Source of the DNA: JAFMPW01 sp041743085
GTDB lineage: Bacteria > Bacteroidota > Bacteroidia > Flavobacteriales > Flavobacteriaceae
Length of the DNA stretch: 64,000 nucleotides
Assembly: GCA_041743085.1 (NCBI GenBank)
Contig: JBGTNL010000004.1
Location: 10,467 to 74,466, forward strand
Direction: 5' to 3'
In this document: positions 35,537 to 44,584 of the stretch, piece by piece
How positions within the stretch are numbered: the first letter of the stretch is position 1
Layout: every line of letters begins with the position of its first letter
Notes under the pieces: model-generated
What the model saw: the letters and a program-made list of their open reading frames with translations, nothing else
Told to the model about the DNA's origin: nothing
Database searches by the model: none
Translations under genes and position numbers: made by a program

Positions 35537-35998
35537 CTAGGCTTTTCTTTGAAGGATAAATGCAGAAATTAAGGAGATGATCAATCCTATGATCATTACA
35601 GTCATAAACATAAGTATGGCCATGAAACCGCTGCCGTAATCGGGGATCTCCCCTTTATATCCCTCGTCCCGCATAACCGCTGTGTATTCCTTAAAAAAAT
35701 CCGGATTTATGGCTGTGGTGTAGATGAAATCGGCAATAGCGATTCCTGCGGCGGTGAAGAGGGATATAAGTAATCCAACAAGTACTGCTCTCCTGAAGCT
35801 GATCTTTCCGTTATTCACGTTATCCCTGAAATGTTTAATCCCGAAAAAAACAAAGGTCAGGGAAGCCACCATGGTGACGTAGCCAACAACTTCCTGGGCA
35901 GAGAAATCCATCCCCCTTCCAAAGGTGAGCCCTCCCAGGAACAGGATGAATGCGAGAACCAGACCGTACATGCCAAACTTAATGATTGTTTTTTTCAT
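35537..35998 (-). CDS. DUF4199 domain-containing membrane protein
   Basis: I place the start at ATG 35998 (MKKTIIKFGMYGLVL), which directly begins the first membrane helix; a longer frame to 36088 adds 30 non-conserved residues. The 153-residue protein has four predicted membrane segments (FGMYGLVLAFILFLGGL, VVGYVTMVASLTFVFFGI, AVLVGLLISLFTAAGIAI, and a C-terminal one) and the F-R-x-x-V-x-x-G pattern between helices 2 and 3, typical of DUF4199, a Bacteroidota-specific family of unknown function. Confidence 0.85.
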   Translation of the reverse strand: MKKTIIKFGMYGLVLAFILFLGGLTFGRGMDFSAQEVVGYVTMVASLTFVFFGIKHFRDNVNNGKISFRRAVLVGLLISLFTAAGIAIADFIYTTAINPDFFKEYTAVMRDEGYKGEIPDYGSGFMAILMFMTVMIIGLIISLISAFILQRKA

Positions 35999-36103
35999 AT
36001 TTTTCGATTTAAATTGAAATACTTCAAAACTAAAATGGGGGAAGCAAATCTGAGTCATACTAAAGTACCAATTTACTCGTACTTTCATAGGAAGTCTTTA
36101 CTT

Positions 36104-36514
36104 TTAAAGGATCTGAAGCTCCTTTGCAATCTGAAGCGCCTGGGTACGGCGTTTGGCGTTTAATTTAACCAGGAGGTTGGAAACATGGGTCTTAATCGTA
36201 CTTTCAGAGACGAAAAGTTTATCTGCGATCTCCTTATTAGACAAACCGTTGGATATTTCCTGCAATACTTCATACTCCCTGTTGCTCAATCCCAGTTTTT
36301 CAATTTGAGCATGATCAATGGTTTCTGTTCGCGACTACTTTTTTTGAAGACTTCTCTTGTTGAGATAAACCCCAATAATAAAAAAAATGACTGCAACAGC
36401 AGCTATAACAAATTCAACTTTTAAATTACCACTGATGACGGAGTAAGTGCTGATTTGAAATAGCAGCAGCAACGCAAGGATCAATAATCCAAATATTAAA
36501 ACGGTCTTTTGCAC
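36104..36514 (-). pseudogene. LuxR-type helix-turn-helix regulator with N-terminal membrane helices, interrupted by in-frame TAG
   Basis: From GTG 36514 the frame encodes QKTVLIFGLLILALLLLF and a second helix VIAAVAVIFFIIGVYL, then KRSLQKK and a TAG at 36335-36337. Without any frame change it resumes as SRTETIDHAQIEKLGLSNRE and a full LuxR-type HTH: YEVLQEISNGLSNKEIADKL, SESTIKTHVSNLLVKL. Two membrane helices plus a LuxR HTH is a recurring flavobacterial architecture of about 140 residues, which this matches (136 codons with the stop). The downstream part could be translated alone from TTG 36289 as a soluble 61-residue HTH. It starts 8 bases after the dehydrogenase stop codon, so it is the last gene of that operon. 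Confidence 0.72.
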
Positions 36515-36522
36515 AGGCTAAT

Positions 36523-37461
36523 TTAGCAAAATCTTTTCTTGATCTTGTCCACTATGGTCTGCGCCAGTTTTGCCTTGCTCTCCACTGTCCAGCCGGCAAC
36601 ATGCGGGCTGAGCAGCACATTCTTTGCCTGGATCAAATATTGAAACGCGGCCGGCAGGTTATCTTCCGTAAACAGGTTTTCAAAAGAGGATTTTTCGTAT
36701 TCCAGAACGTCCAATCCGGCACCCAGTATTTTGCCTGATTCCAACGCGGTTACCAAATCTTCTGTTACAACACATTTACCCCTGGCCGTATTCAATAACC
36801 AAAACCGGTTTTGAAAAGAATTGATATAATCAGTATTAATCATTCCGAGGGTTTGGGGGGTTTGAGGCACATGAAGGCTCAGGACATCCGTTCTTTGTCT
36901 CAGTTCCATAATACCCACTTGCCTGGCATATTCATCACCCACCCCCCCATCGATATCATAACAGATAACTTCAGCATCGAACCCTATCAATTTTCTGGCA
37001 AAGGCTTTGCCCATATTGCCGTAGCCTACAAGGCCTATGGTTTTTCCGTCCAATTCATGTCCCCTGTTGCCTTCCCGGTCCCAACGACCGTTACGGATTT
37101 CACCGTCCGCCTTGTTGAGGTTATTAAAAAGAGAGAGAAGCATTCCCAGTGCATGTTCTCCTACTGCATTCCGGTTGCCTTCCGGAGCGGCAATCAAAAC
37201 AATCCCCCTGTGTTCCGCATAGCCCACATCAATGTTTTCCAATCCGGCGCCAACACGCCCTATAAATTTCAGGTTTGTAGCCTTTTCTAAAAAGGTGCTG
37301 TCCAGTGAAAACCGACTTCGGATTATAATACCTTCGTAGTGGTGTATCTTTTTTTCTATTTCAGATTTCGCAGAACTGTAATCTTCATAATTCTGGAATC
37401 CCAGTGTTTCCAATTGTTCCAGTAGTAGGGGATGGTTGGTATCCAGATGTAAAACCTTCAT
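36523..37461 (-). CDS. D-2-hydroxyacid dehydrogenase (phosphoglycerate dehydrogenase-like)
   Basis: A NAD-dependent dehydrogenase of the SerA/2-hydroxyacid family. I take ATG 37461 (MKVLHLDTNHPLLL), which overlaps the stop of the upstream hydrolase as ATGA. Seen: Rossmann motif GLVGYGNMGKAFARKL with GxGxxG variant, catalytic Arg in LLNTARG, and Glu/His in the C-terminal LLSPHVAGWT. At 312 residues it is a short form without ACT domain. Phosphoglycerate oxidation for serine synthesis is one possibility, but the family is broad. Confidence 0.9.
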   Translation of the reverse strand: MKVLHLDTNHPLLLEQLETLGFQNYEDYSSAKSEIEKKIHHYEGIIIRSRFSLDSTFLEKATNLKFIGRVGAGLENIDVGYAEHRGIVLIAAPEGNRNAVGEHALGMLLSLFNNLNKADGEIRNGRWDREGNRGHELDGKTIGLVGYGNMGKAFARKLIGFDAEVICYDIDGGVGDEYARQVGIMELRQRTDVLSLHVPQTPQTLGMINTDYINSFQNRFWLLNTARGKCVVTEDLVTALESGKILGAGLDVLEYEKSSFENLFTEDNLPAAFQYLIQAKNVLLSPHVAGWTVESKAKLAQTIVDKIKKRFC

Positions 37462-38193
37462 TGTTTTTGCCATAGTTGCTTAAGCCAGTCCCCTGCTTTC
37501 TTCAGTTCGTCCACATAGGCACAAGCCTGAAAATGGGAAAGTTCTTTATTCACTGCCAAAGTTACATTACTTCCGGCATTTCTCGTATTCGCAACCCATT
37601 GCTCTGTTATCTTTAGTTGAAACAGTTCATCCTTTGTTCCGTGTATGACATACAATGGCACACCGATCTTTTTTTTGACCGGATACCCACTGGCCATCGG
37701 GATTGCCGCCGACAAGAGATCCGGGTGATTTTCTGCAAAAAACCAACTTCCATTGCCGCCATTGCTATAGCCCGTTACGGCAATTTTAGCAGGGTTGACA
37801 TTCCAGTATTTTTCGGCATTGGCTATGATTGAAAGGATCTTTTCTACGTTGTTTGCCGTTGACCATCACTGCCTTTCGCCTTCCGGAGAATCGATTTTAG
37901 CATCTAATTGTTGCAGGGATGGTACTACAAGGCAATCGTGAAACTCTTTATAAGTGCCGTAATCTTTCGCCCAATGATGAGCTGGTTTTTAATTGTTGGA
38001 CCCACGCCTTTCGGAAAGGTGATTCGCATGATCCATTTTTTCCATAATCATTGGTCATGGACACGCCCCTGGTACCCTCGGCGGGGTTTATTTTAGCAAA
38101 AGACCTTTCAGATTTATCCAGCGCTTTTTGAGCGTTCAGCGAGGTAGGTCCCAGCAGGCCAAAAAACAACAGAAGTAATAGTGTGCGCCTCAT
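37458..38193 (-). pseudogene. Alpha/beta hydrolase (esterase/peptidase-like), multiply disrupted
   Basis: Read in pieces on the minus strand: ATG 38193 with signal MRRTLLLLLFFGLLGPTSLNAQ in frame 1; the sense then continues in another frame as KKWIMRITFPKGVGPT after a run of six A/T (38036-38041); it shifts again near 37975-37990 to AHHWAKDYGTYKEFHDCLV; a TGA interrupts EGERQ/WSTANNVEK at 37866-37868; and the rest is open through the nucleophile elbow GYSNGGNGSWF to ...PLYVIHGTKDELF (Asp) and LSHFQ (His) and the stop at 37458. All triad elements are recognisable, so the gene was functional until recently. ATGA overlaps with cupin and dehydrogenase genes show its operon place. Confidence 0.82.
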
Positions 38194-38555
38194 ATCCCGG
38201 GGTATTCCGTTTGGGTCATTTCACAATGCACATCACCCGTATGTGCCGTACTTTTCTTTTCAAAAAGTAACAGATGCACCTCTTCATCATTTTTTGTAGC
38301 CGGGCAATGTTCAACCCCCTTGGGGACCACTATGATCTCACCCTCTTTTACCACTTCGGTCCGGTCTCTGAATTGCATGTATAAAGTGCCTTTTAATACC
38401 TGGAAAAGTTCATCCTCATCCTGGTGGGCATGCCAGACAAATTCGCCCTGAATTTTTGCCAGGAGGACCTGCATATCGTCCACCGTGGCTATTTGATGGG
38501 GATGCCATTGTTTACTGAAGGCTGCATGCTTTTCATTAAGGTTAATTGGTTTCAT
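38190..38555 (-). CDS. Cupin-domain protein
   Basis: A 121-residue single-domain cupin. Motif 1 is HAHQDEDELFQVLKGTLYMQF (H-x-H-x3-4-E, cut to its core: HAHQDEDE), and motif 2 is VPKGVEHCP (P-x-G-x-x-H), together giving a likely metal site. Such small cupins can act as isomerases, dioxygenases or sensors; the substrate is unknown. It is the first gene of a four-gene operon; its stop overlaps the start of the disrupted hydrolase as ATGA. Confidence 0.88.
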   Translation of the reverse strand: MKPINLNEKHAAFSKQWHPHQIATVDDMQVLLAKIQGEFVWHAHQDEDELFQVLKGTLYMQFRDRTEVVKEGEIIVVPKGVEHCPATKNDEEVHLLLFEKKSTAHTGDVHCEMTQTEYPGI

Positions 38556-38560
38556 AGTAG

Positions 38561-39688
38561 TTACTTTAGATCTAGTGCTTCTATATTCACCCGATAAATA
38601 TTGCCCAGACCGTTCAGAACCCGGTTGGCCTCTTCCTCAAACTTCCCAACCGTTTTTAACTCCTTGTCCAATGCATTCCCACGCTCACTGGTAAAATAAA
38701 AGTTTCCTCGTGGCACGTCAATAAAAGGACAATAATCCAGTTTGTCCGAGTTGATTACCGGCCCCATGTTTTTGGCTTCCGTCCAACGACCGTTTGCATC
38801 TCGCCTGGAATAGTAAAGATCGCCGCCGCCCAGACCATCATCCCTGCCGTAAGAACTAAAAACCATTAAATCCTCATCCGGGTTAACATAGGCATTGAAT
38901 TCAAATGCAGCCGAATTTACCGTGCTGTCCAGGGGTACGGGAGATTGATATTTGCCATTGTTAAACGTACTTAAAAAAATATCTTCCCTCCCAATACCAT
39001 TTTCCCTTGTGGCGGTAAAATACAGATTACCATTTTTGCTGACGGCAGGATAAAACTCATCTTTTGAAGTATTTATTATGGTATCCAGGGGCGAAGGATC
39101 ACCCCATCCCAAAGCTGTTTTCTTCGAAAACCAGATATTGTAGTCGCTTCTTGTAGTGTCCGAATCCATAGGCCTTGTGGATGCAAAAAACAATTTCGTC
39201 CCATCCGTGGAGAAAAACGGCTCAATGTCCTGATATCTTCCCGTAAAGGATACAAGCTGTTTTTCTTGCCAAGCGGCAACCCCCTTTTTAATACTCACCA
39301 GACAACGAAAGGATTGCCTGTAGTTTCCAAGGGTATAAATGAGCTCTGTTCCGTCTGGCGATATGGCGATATCCCTTTCATAAAGACGGGTGGATATGAT
39401 ATCCTCCCCAAACAATTCTACCTTCTGCGTTGCGGCGTTTAATTGAATCTGCGGACTTCCTTCCTTCTTACACCCTGTCCAGAAAAGCAAGGATATAAGA
39501 AGTATTTTATTAAATGGCAGCTCTAAAACCCCTACTTTGGTTGCCAACTTGTTCTTTTTCCCAGCTACTTCGTTACCAAAATACTCATTTAGCCCTGCTA
39601 AACTCCGTTTTTGGTGCCTTGTATCCGAAAAAAATTCCTGCGTTATCATTCCAAACAGCGTTATTAGAGTTGCCCTAAAGGTATTCAT
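38561..39688 (-). CDS. PD40/TolB-type beta-propeller protein, probable lipoprotein
   Basis: At least 300 residues of a WD40-like PD40 propeller with repeated F-S-x-D-G-x-x-x-Y/F-x-S motifs: IAISPDGTELIYTLG, FFSTDGTKLFFASTR, AVSKNGNLYFTATR, YVNPDEDLMVFSSYGR, and DVPRGNFYFTSERG. A lipoprotein-like stretch NKILLISLLFWTGC lies about 60 residues inside the frame opened at 39688, and no ATG lies close before it, so either a non-ATG start is used or an unusual long leader precedes the signal; the start is uncertain. Related proteins are TonB-associated or secreted surface proteins of unknown role. Confidence 0.75.
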   Translation of the reverse strand: MNTFRATLITLFGMITQEFFSDTRHQKRSLAGLNEYFGNEVAGKKNKLATKVGVLELPFNKILLISLLFWTGCKKEGSPQIQLNAATQKVELFGEDIISTRLYERDIAISPDGTELIYTLGNYRQSFRCLVSIKKGVAAWQEKQLVSFTGRYQDIEPFFSTDGTKLFFASTRPMDSDTTRSDYNIWFSKKTALGWGDPSPLDTIINTSKDEFYPAVSKNGNLYFTATRENGIGREDIFLSTFNNGKYQSPVPLDSTVNSAAFEFNAYVNPDEDLMVFSSYGRDDGLGGGDLYYSRRDANGRWTEAKNMGPVINSDKLDYCPFIDVPRGNFYFTSERGNALDKELKTVGKFEEEANRVLNGLGNIYRVNIEALDLK

Positions 39689-39906
39689 GGTATTTCGTTG
39701 ATTATCCTGCTAAATACTATAATTTATCCGGACCAGGTGTCTCGCCCTATAAGATTTTCCGATTAAATATAAAAATGAATGTTGGTTTACTAAACAAAAC
39801 CCTGCTAAAATTTTAAGGCTCATAACGGAGAAATGAAACTGAAATCACTATTTTTTCAATTCATTATCAGTCGGGGAGTACAAGACGGAACACAAATTAA
39901 TGGCTC

Positions 39907-42309
39907 TTATTGCTTACTACACTGTAAAGTCAATTCTGTTGTTTTTGCCTCGGAACTAAATACGAGCTTGCCATCATCCTTTACAGGCTTTACGGAGCTT
40001 TCAATAACTTTATAATTTAAATCCCCACTTTTTTCCGGAAATACAATCTCGATTAACCAATCCGGGTTTTCCTGAACGACTTTAAGTTTTAGATTTCCCT
40101 TTATATTGCTGTAAAATACGGATACTTTATTATCCGCGACCATTACATTTTCCAGTGATGCCTTATCCCATTCGTCTGGCATTTGCGGGGCAATCCCTAT
40201 CTTTTTCTTTGAGGCTTCGGGCCGTATGCCAAAAAATTGTTGTACAACAGGGATGGCAAAACCGTAAATATTCCAGGCCTGCGCTATCATACCATAATCG
40301 GGGGAAACCTCATACATACTACCCGGAAGCGCATAACTGAACGTTCTCGACATTCTTTTCAAATAATTTAAAGCCTCATTGGGACGGTTATAGTTATTTT
40401 CAGCCACTGCCTGAACTCCTGTGGGCAATGTCATAACGGCCCCCGTATAAGAAAAGACCTTGCTCCCCTTGAAAGATCCATCGTCCGAACCGGCCGACTC
40501 GTCCCGGTCTATGCCGGTAACAAAAACGCCAAAGGGATTTACAAATTTTTCGGCCGTTCTCAATGCTTTAAGAGCCTTTTGTTCATCGGCAACTTTCATT
40601 TCCATTGGGGTATTCACCACCCAATTATGATGTAAAACAAAGGGTCTTGAATCTTTTGAGGGATTTGATAAAATGTACTCCTTTGTTTCGTTTAATTCTG
40701 TAACGGCCCAGGGTTTGTTTAAGGTATCGGCCCTTACAATGGCATCATCGATCAACTTCAGGGCCTGTTCATCCGTGCCTATGAAGTCTGCATAGGAGTT
40801 GAATTCTTCCGACCAAAACTCGCTGTTGATCTCGTCTTTCAGGGTCAATGCTGTTTTCTCATAAAACTTCGATAAATCTTTATCGCCCAATTCTTCGGCT
40901 ATTTTGGCCGCATCCTCAAAGGCTCTTTGAGAATACACGGCAACATCAATCATTTCACTGTCCAATCCATGGATCTCCATCATGCCAAAACCATTGGGGA
41001 AAAGATTTTTGTCAGGATCATTTTCCGATAGAAGCCAGTGCAATCCTTTTTTGATGGTAGGGTAGTACTTTTTTAAAAAATCGATATCCCCGTTCCATTG
41101 ATAAACCTCCCAGATCAAGGATGCAAATTGTGGTGTTTCATTAATATTACCCTTGTTAAACACAGCACCGTTTGTAGAGGTTTCATGGACGATCCTGCCA
41201 TTGCCGTTAATTGCGGAAGACAAGCTATCCAATAATTCGATGGTCTGATAAACAATTTCACGCTGCCCTATGGCCATATAACCCTTTAGGGCATATTCGC
41301 TATCCACTCCAAACCACCACGGGTAGTCCGGAAGTCCCGCACCTATTCCCGTTCCTATTTCAGGGACTGTCCGCACCATCCAGTCGGCGTTATATTTTAA
41401 CCATTCAAAAGTTTCCTCTATTTTCTTGTCGGGTACGGTCAATTTGGAATTCGTTGCCAACAATTTATACCGATCTTGTTTCTCATTAAAATCGGCGACT
41501 ATATTATTTTGAAGTTCCCTATAGGTGTTCAACGCATCTTCTTTGGAAGTATAGGAGCCCGCTATGATAAAATTGATAATTTGAAAACAGTTTCCTTCCA
41601 TTGAAACGGCATAATCCAACGAATTTGACACTCCTTTCCCGGTATACCCGGATGTTTCTGGCTGATGACTTTGCGATTGTTCGTTTGCCCCGTAAACTAC
41701 AAACCAGGGATTTAAACTGTCTTTTACAACCCATGCATCCGTTTCCTTGCTGAAAGTAGCTTCATCCGGGTAATCTATGAGCTTGGTTCGTTCTCCCAGC
41801 CAGGTTGGCCTTAGGTCGGCATTCCCTACAAATCGAAGTTTGAACTCCTGGCTGGCAGCGCTTTTATTTTTAAGTCTCAACTGTACTACTATTCCCTGTT
41901 TCGTATCAGGAACAAATTGCCATCTTTCAATCTGAATGTTTTTGCTTTTAATCTCGAAGGAATGCCTGTTTGCGAAAGGGTAATTCGTAAAAGATTCGGC
42001 ATTGTTTAAACGGTATACCTCATCACCCCAAATTAAATTCACCTGAAAACCGTCCATCAATTTAATGGGATGGTCCCAAATTCCGCCCATCTCATTTTCT
42101 ATATGCCAGCCTAACTCCGGAAAAGTCCCATCCTGATGGCCAACCATATATACCCGGTCCCCGGCGGTAACAAAGGGCGAGTTTAAATATTCCGCTTTTC
42201 CTGTAATAGACGGGCTAGCTTGGATAAGTGCACTTAAATCCGTTCCGTTGGACTGACCAGAACAATAGAAAATAAATAATAGGAAAAAGAATGTACAACC
42301 TGATTTCAT
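39907..42309 (-). CDS. Secreted six-hairpin (alpha/alpha)6-barrel glycoside hydrolase-like protein
   Basis: An 800-residue exported protein. Signal peptide: MKSGCTFFFLLFIFYCSGQ. An N-terminal beta-rich domain (about 30-290) is followed by a helical (alpha/alpha)6 region (about 300-690) with WFGVDSEYALKGYMAIGQRE, GRIVHETSTNGAV, PQFASLIWEVYQWNGDIDFL and MEIHGLDSEMIDVAVYS, resembling GH63/GH37/glycogen-debranching-like enzymes, and a C-terminal beta domain. Acidic residues suitable for catalysis are present (D-x-E in VDSEY; E in MEIHGLDSE), but the exact family and substrate are not certain. Next genes on the strand encode an SMP-30-like lipoprotein and a nitrilase. Confidence 0.78.
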   Translation of the reverse strand: MKSGCTFFFLLFIFYCSGQSNGTDLSALIQASPSITGKAEYLNSPFVTAGDRVYMVGHQDGTFPELGWHIENEMGGIWDHPIKLMDGFQVNLIWGDEVYRLNNAESFTNYPFANRHSFEIKSKNIQIERWQFVPDTKQGIVVQLRLKNKSAASQEFKLRFVGNADLRPTWLGERTKLIDYPDEATFSKETDAWVVKDSLNPWFVVYGANEQSQSHQPETSGYTGKGVSNSLDYAVSMEGNCFQIINFIIAGSYTSKEDALNTYRELQNNIVADFNEKQDRYKLLATNSKLTVPDKKIEETFEWLKYNADWMVRTVPEIGTGIGAGLPDYPWWFGVDSEYALKGYMAIGQREIVYQTIELLDSLSSAINGNGRIVHETSTNGAVFNKGNINETPQFASLIWEVYQWNGDIDFLKKYYPTIKKGLHWLLSENDPDKNLFPNGFGMMEIHGLDSEMIDVAVYSQRAFEDAAKIAEELGDKDLSKFYEKTALTLKDEINSEFWSEEFNSYADFIGTDEQALKLIDDAIVRADTLNKPWAVTELNETKEYILSNPSKDSRPFVLHHNWVVNTPMEMKVADEQKALKALRTAEKFVNPFGVFVTGIDRDESAGSDDGSFKGSKVFSYTGAVMTLPTGVQAVAENNYNRPNEALNYLKRMSRTFSYALPGSMYEVSPDYGMIAQAWNIYGFAIPVVQQFFGIRPEASKKKIGIAPQMPDEWDKASLENVMVADNKVSVFYSNIKGNLKLKVVQENPDWLIEIVFPEKSGDLNYKVIESSVKPVKDDGKLVFSSEAKTTELTLQCSKQ

Positions 42310-42363
42310 GGTTTTATCCGGATTGAAAACAGCATATCCCGTTAAAATTGATCTGCCGTATGT

Positions 42364-43323
42364 TCATTTTTTATTAAAACGCTTAAGGTCTATTTTAAGC
42401 ACATATGTTTTTGTAAGCTTCGTCCGGGCGATGATCTCATGGGTTGCCTGATCCAAATTTTCCAATTGACTGTTTAACAATAAGTAGGCAGTATCGTCGA
42501 CGATATCGACAGTGGTCGGGATGTCCATTTTTGGATGGTTGATCGCAACCGGTGCGGCCGAAACAATAGTTTCCTCATTTGAGGAGAGCTGAAATTCATA
42601 GAGCCCGTGGGCCGAATAATCCATTCCCGCACCGTTCAGGACCGCATAGAGTTTATTTTGATAATATTTTAATCCATCAATCCCTTTTCCTGCGGAAGGT
42701 GGGTGGGGGCCGTTCAATATTTGCCCGGACTGTATGTCTACGATCCGGATACCGGAAAGATAAGAGTCGATAAATAATTTGCTTCCATCAGCGGATATGG
42801 TAATCCCATTGGGATGTTGAATTTGCTCATTTTCCATATAAAGGGTTATAGCAGCGCGTTTGGAATCGAATTTATAAATTTTGTGAAATTCCGTATCCGT
42901 AATATAGGCGTTCATATCGTTATCCATCGCAAGGTCGTTGAAATAATTTGGGATACTGTCCGGTAGGGTAAAACGGTTTACGAGCAAATCATTGCTGAGC
43001 CCGATCTGTAACAGAAGCGATTTCTTTTTTCTGTTATCACTACCAAGGGCCAACAGAGAATTCTGAAATACTTCCATCCCTACCCCCGCAGTATACCCGT
43101 ATTCCCCGGACCGGATAACGTCCACGCCGTTCCTGCCTTCCGGAGCGGACCGGGTTATTTTGTCGAGGTGAACGCTGCTGACATAGATATCCCCTGTTTC
43201 CGGATGGACCGCGATACCCTCCGGTATTGAGTCTGGCGCTATATCCAGTTCCAGAAGTTGAGTCGCCGGTCTTCCACAGGCCAGGGATAGAAATAGGAGC
43301 GCCAATATTGCCAGCTCTTTCAT
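42364..43323 (-). CDS. SMP-30/NHL-type beta-propeller lipoprotein
   Basis: A 319-residue predicted lipoprotein: MKELAILALLFLSLAC ends in a lipobox (SLAC, Cys16). The mature part reads as a six-bladed propeller of the gluconolactonase/SMP-30 type, with PEGIAVHPETGDIYVSSV, NDLAMDNDMNAYITDTEF, PNGITISADGSKLFIDSY and GIDGLKYYQNKLYAV. D/N residues in the metal site order are visible (N-D in NDLAM; D in SADGS). A sugar-lactone hydrolase or binding role is possible. It sits 54 bases upstream of the glycosidase gene on the same strand. Confidence 0.83.
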   Translation of the reverse strand: MKELAILALLFLSLACGRPATQLLELDIAPDSIPEGIAVHPETGDIYVSSVHLDKITRSAPEGRNGVDVIRSGEYGYTAGVGMEVFQNSLLALGSDNRKKKSLLLQIGLSNDLLVNRFTLPDSIPNYFNDLAMDNDMNAYITDTEFHKIYKFDSKRAAITLYMENEQIQHPNGITISADGSKLFIDSYLSGIRIVDIQSGQILNGPHPPSAGKGIDGLKYYQNKLYAVLNGAGMDYSAHGLYEFQLSSNEETIVSAAPVAINHPKMDIPTTVDIVDDTAYLLLNSQLENLDQATHEIIARTKLTKTYVLKIDLKRFNKK

Positions 43324-43574
43324 TCGCTATAATCAAATTAATGTCTCTCGGAACATGTTTCCCCACATGCCTTTTAAAAGTACTCCAAAACAAATAAACG
43401 CCCAAAATTGAAGCCCTGCGTTTTTCTGTATTATTACAGTATGGGACGATGATTACATCCCTGAAGGACCTATCGTAGGTCGCATGCGCTTATAGATGTC
43501 CAGGAGTAACTTTCAATGGTAATGAGGCAACGCTCTTGTGGCGGTACAAATTAAGTGGTTGAGATGACAGGAAC

Positions 43575-44495
43575 TTACTCTTTTTTTATTGCGGGCTGAC
43601 CTTTTACCGAAAATTCAAAAATATCATTTCTCGCGTAATGCCCTACGACGTCAAAATCCAGTTTGCTCCGGGGTATTTCATCCAGATCGAGTTCTGCCAT
43701 TAGCACTCCGGCTTTATCGAACAAGGGACCGGAAATGACTTTCCCCAGGGGGGAGATAATTATACTCCCACCCTTGCAGAGATCTTCGGGCTCCCCTGCA
43801 AGTAAGGACCGGTACTTTTCAGGATACAGTGATTTTGTTATATATTGGTTGCAGCCAAGTACAAAACACCGTCCTTCCAGTGCAATATGTTTCATGGTAG
43901 CTGTCCATTCCTCTCTTGAATCCGCAGTCGGGGCAATATATATTTCAACTCCCTTTTTGTACATGGCCATTCGTGCAAGGGGCATGTAGTTTTCCCAACA
44001 TATGAGGCCTCCGAGTTTTCCCAGCCGTGTCTGAAAGGTAACTAAGGAATTTCCGGAAGCTTCGGTCCAGATAACCCTTTCCGTCCCTGTCGGCTTAATT
44101 TTCCGGTGAACGCCCAACAGGCCTTGTGTTGGGGATAAATAGAGCATGGAGCAGTACAAACTTCCATTGGTATCTTCTTTTTCGGTTACGCCGATGACAA
44201 GATAAATATCATTGGATTTTGCAATCTGTTCTAATTTCTTAAGATCCTTGCTTTCCAGGTCAATACTGTTTTCGTAATAATCCGCATACAATTTTCTGCC
44301 CTCATCTGTTCGGCTGCCGATATTTGCTCCAAAGGTGAATCCCCTCGGGTAGCCGGGAATAAAGGATTCCGGAAAAACAAGAAGTTCACAGCCCTCCGGG
44401 GCGTAGGTATTGACAAGAGCTTCAATTTTATCAATTGTTTTGGCCTTATCAAAGAATACCGGACTTTCTTGTACTACACCGACTTTAATTTTCAT
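43575..44495 (-). CDS. Nitrilase-family carbon-nitrogen hydrolase
   Basis: A 306-residue nitrilase superfamily enzyme with the catalytic Glu-Lys-Cys triad in canonical contexts: FPESFIPGYPRG (Glu, near residue 43), HRKIKPTGTERVIW (Lys), and GGLICWENYMPLARM (Cys). The sequence CWENYMP and the W-x-E-x-S-G region favour branch 1 nitrilases, which hydrolyse nitriles to carboxylic acids and ammonia. The substrate is unknown. It forms its own unit, 250 bp upstream of the SMP-30-like gene. Confidence 0.92.
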   Translation of the reverse strand: MKIKVGVVQESPVFFDKAKTIDKIEALVNTYAPEGCELLVFPESFIPGYPRGFTFGANIGSRTDEGRKLYADYYENSIDLESKDLKKLEQIAKSNDIYLVIGVTEKEDTNGSLYCSMLYLSPTQGLLGVHRKIKPTGTERVIWTEASGNSLVTFQTRLGKLGGLICWENYMPLARMAMYKKGVEIYIAPTADSREEWTATMKHIALEGRCFVLGCNQYITKSLYPEKYRSLLAGEPEDLCKGGSIIISPLGKVISGPLFDKAGVLMAELDLDEIPRSKLDFDVVGHYARNDIFEFSVKGQPAIKKE

Positions 44496-44584
44496 GATTC
44501 AGGATATTGCTGAACGGGAATACCATGCCATTTTATTGTAATTTATGGTATTTTTTTCAAAACGAGGAATATCCTGCAATAACG

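Noticed and set aside
36335..37868. Stop codon reassignment to explain the in-frame TAG and TGA
   Set aside because: Many other genes in the window end normally with TAG or TGA, for example the overlapping TAG stops at 31883-31886 and TGA stops in ATGA overlaps.
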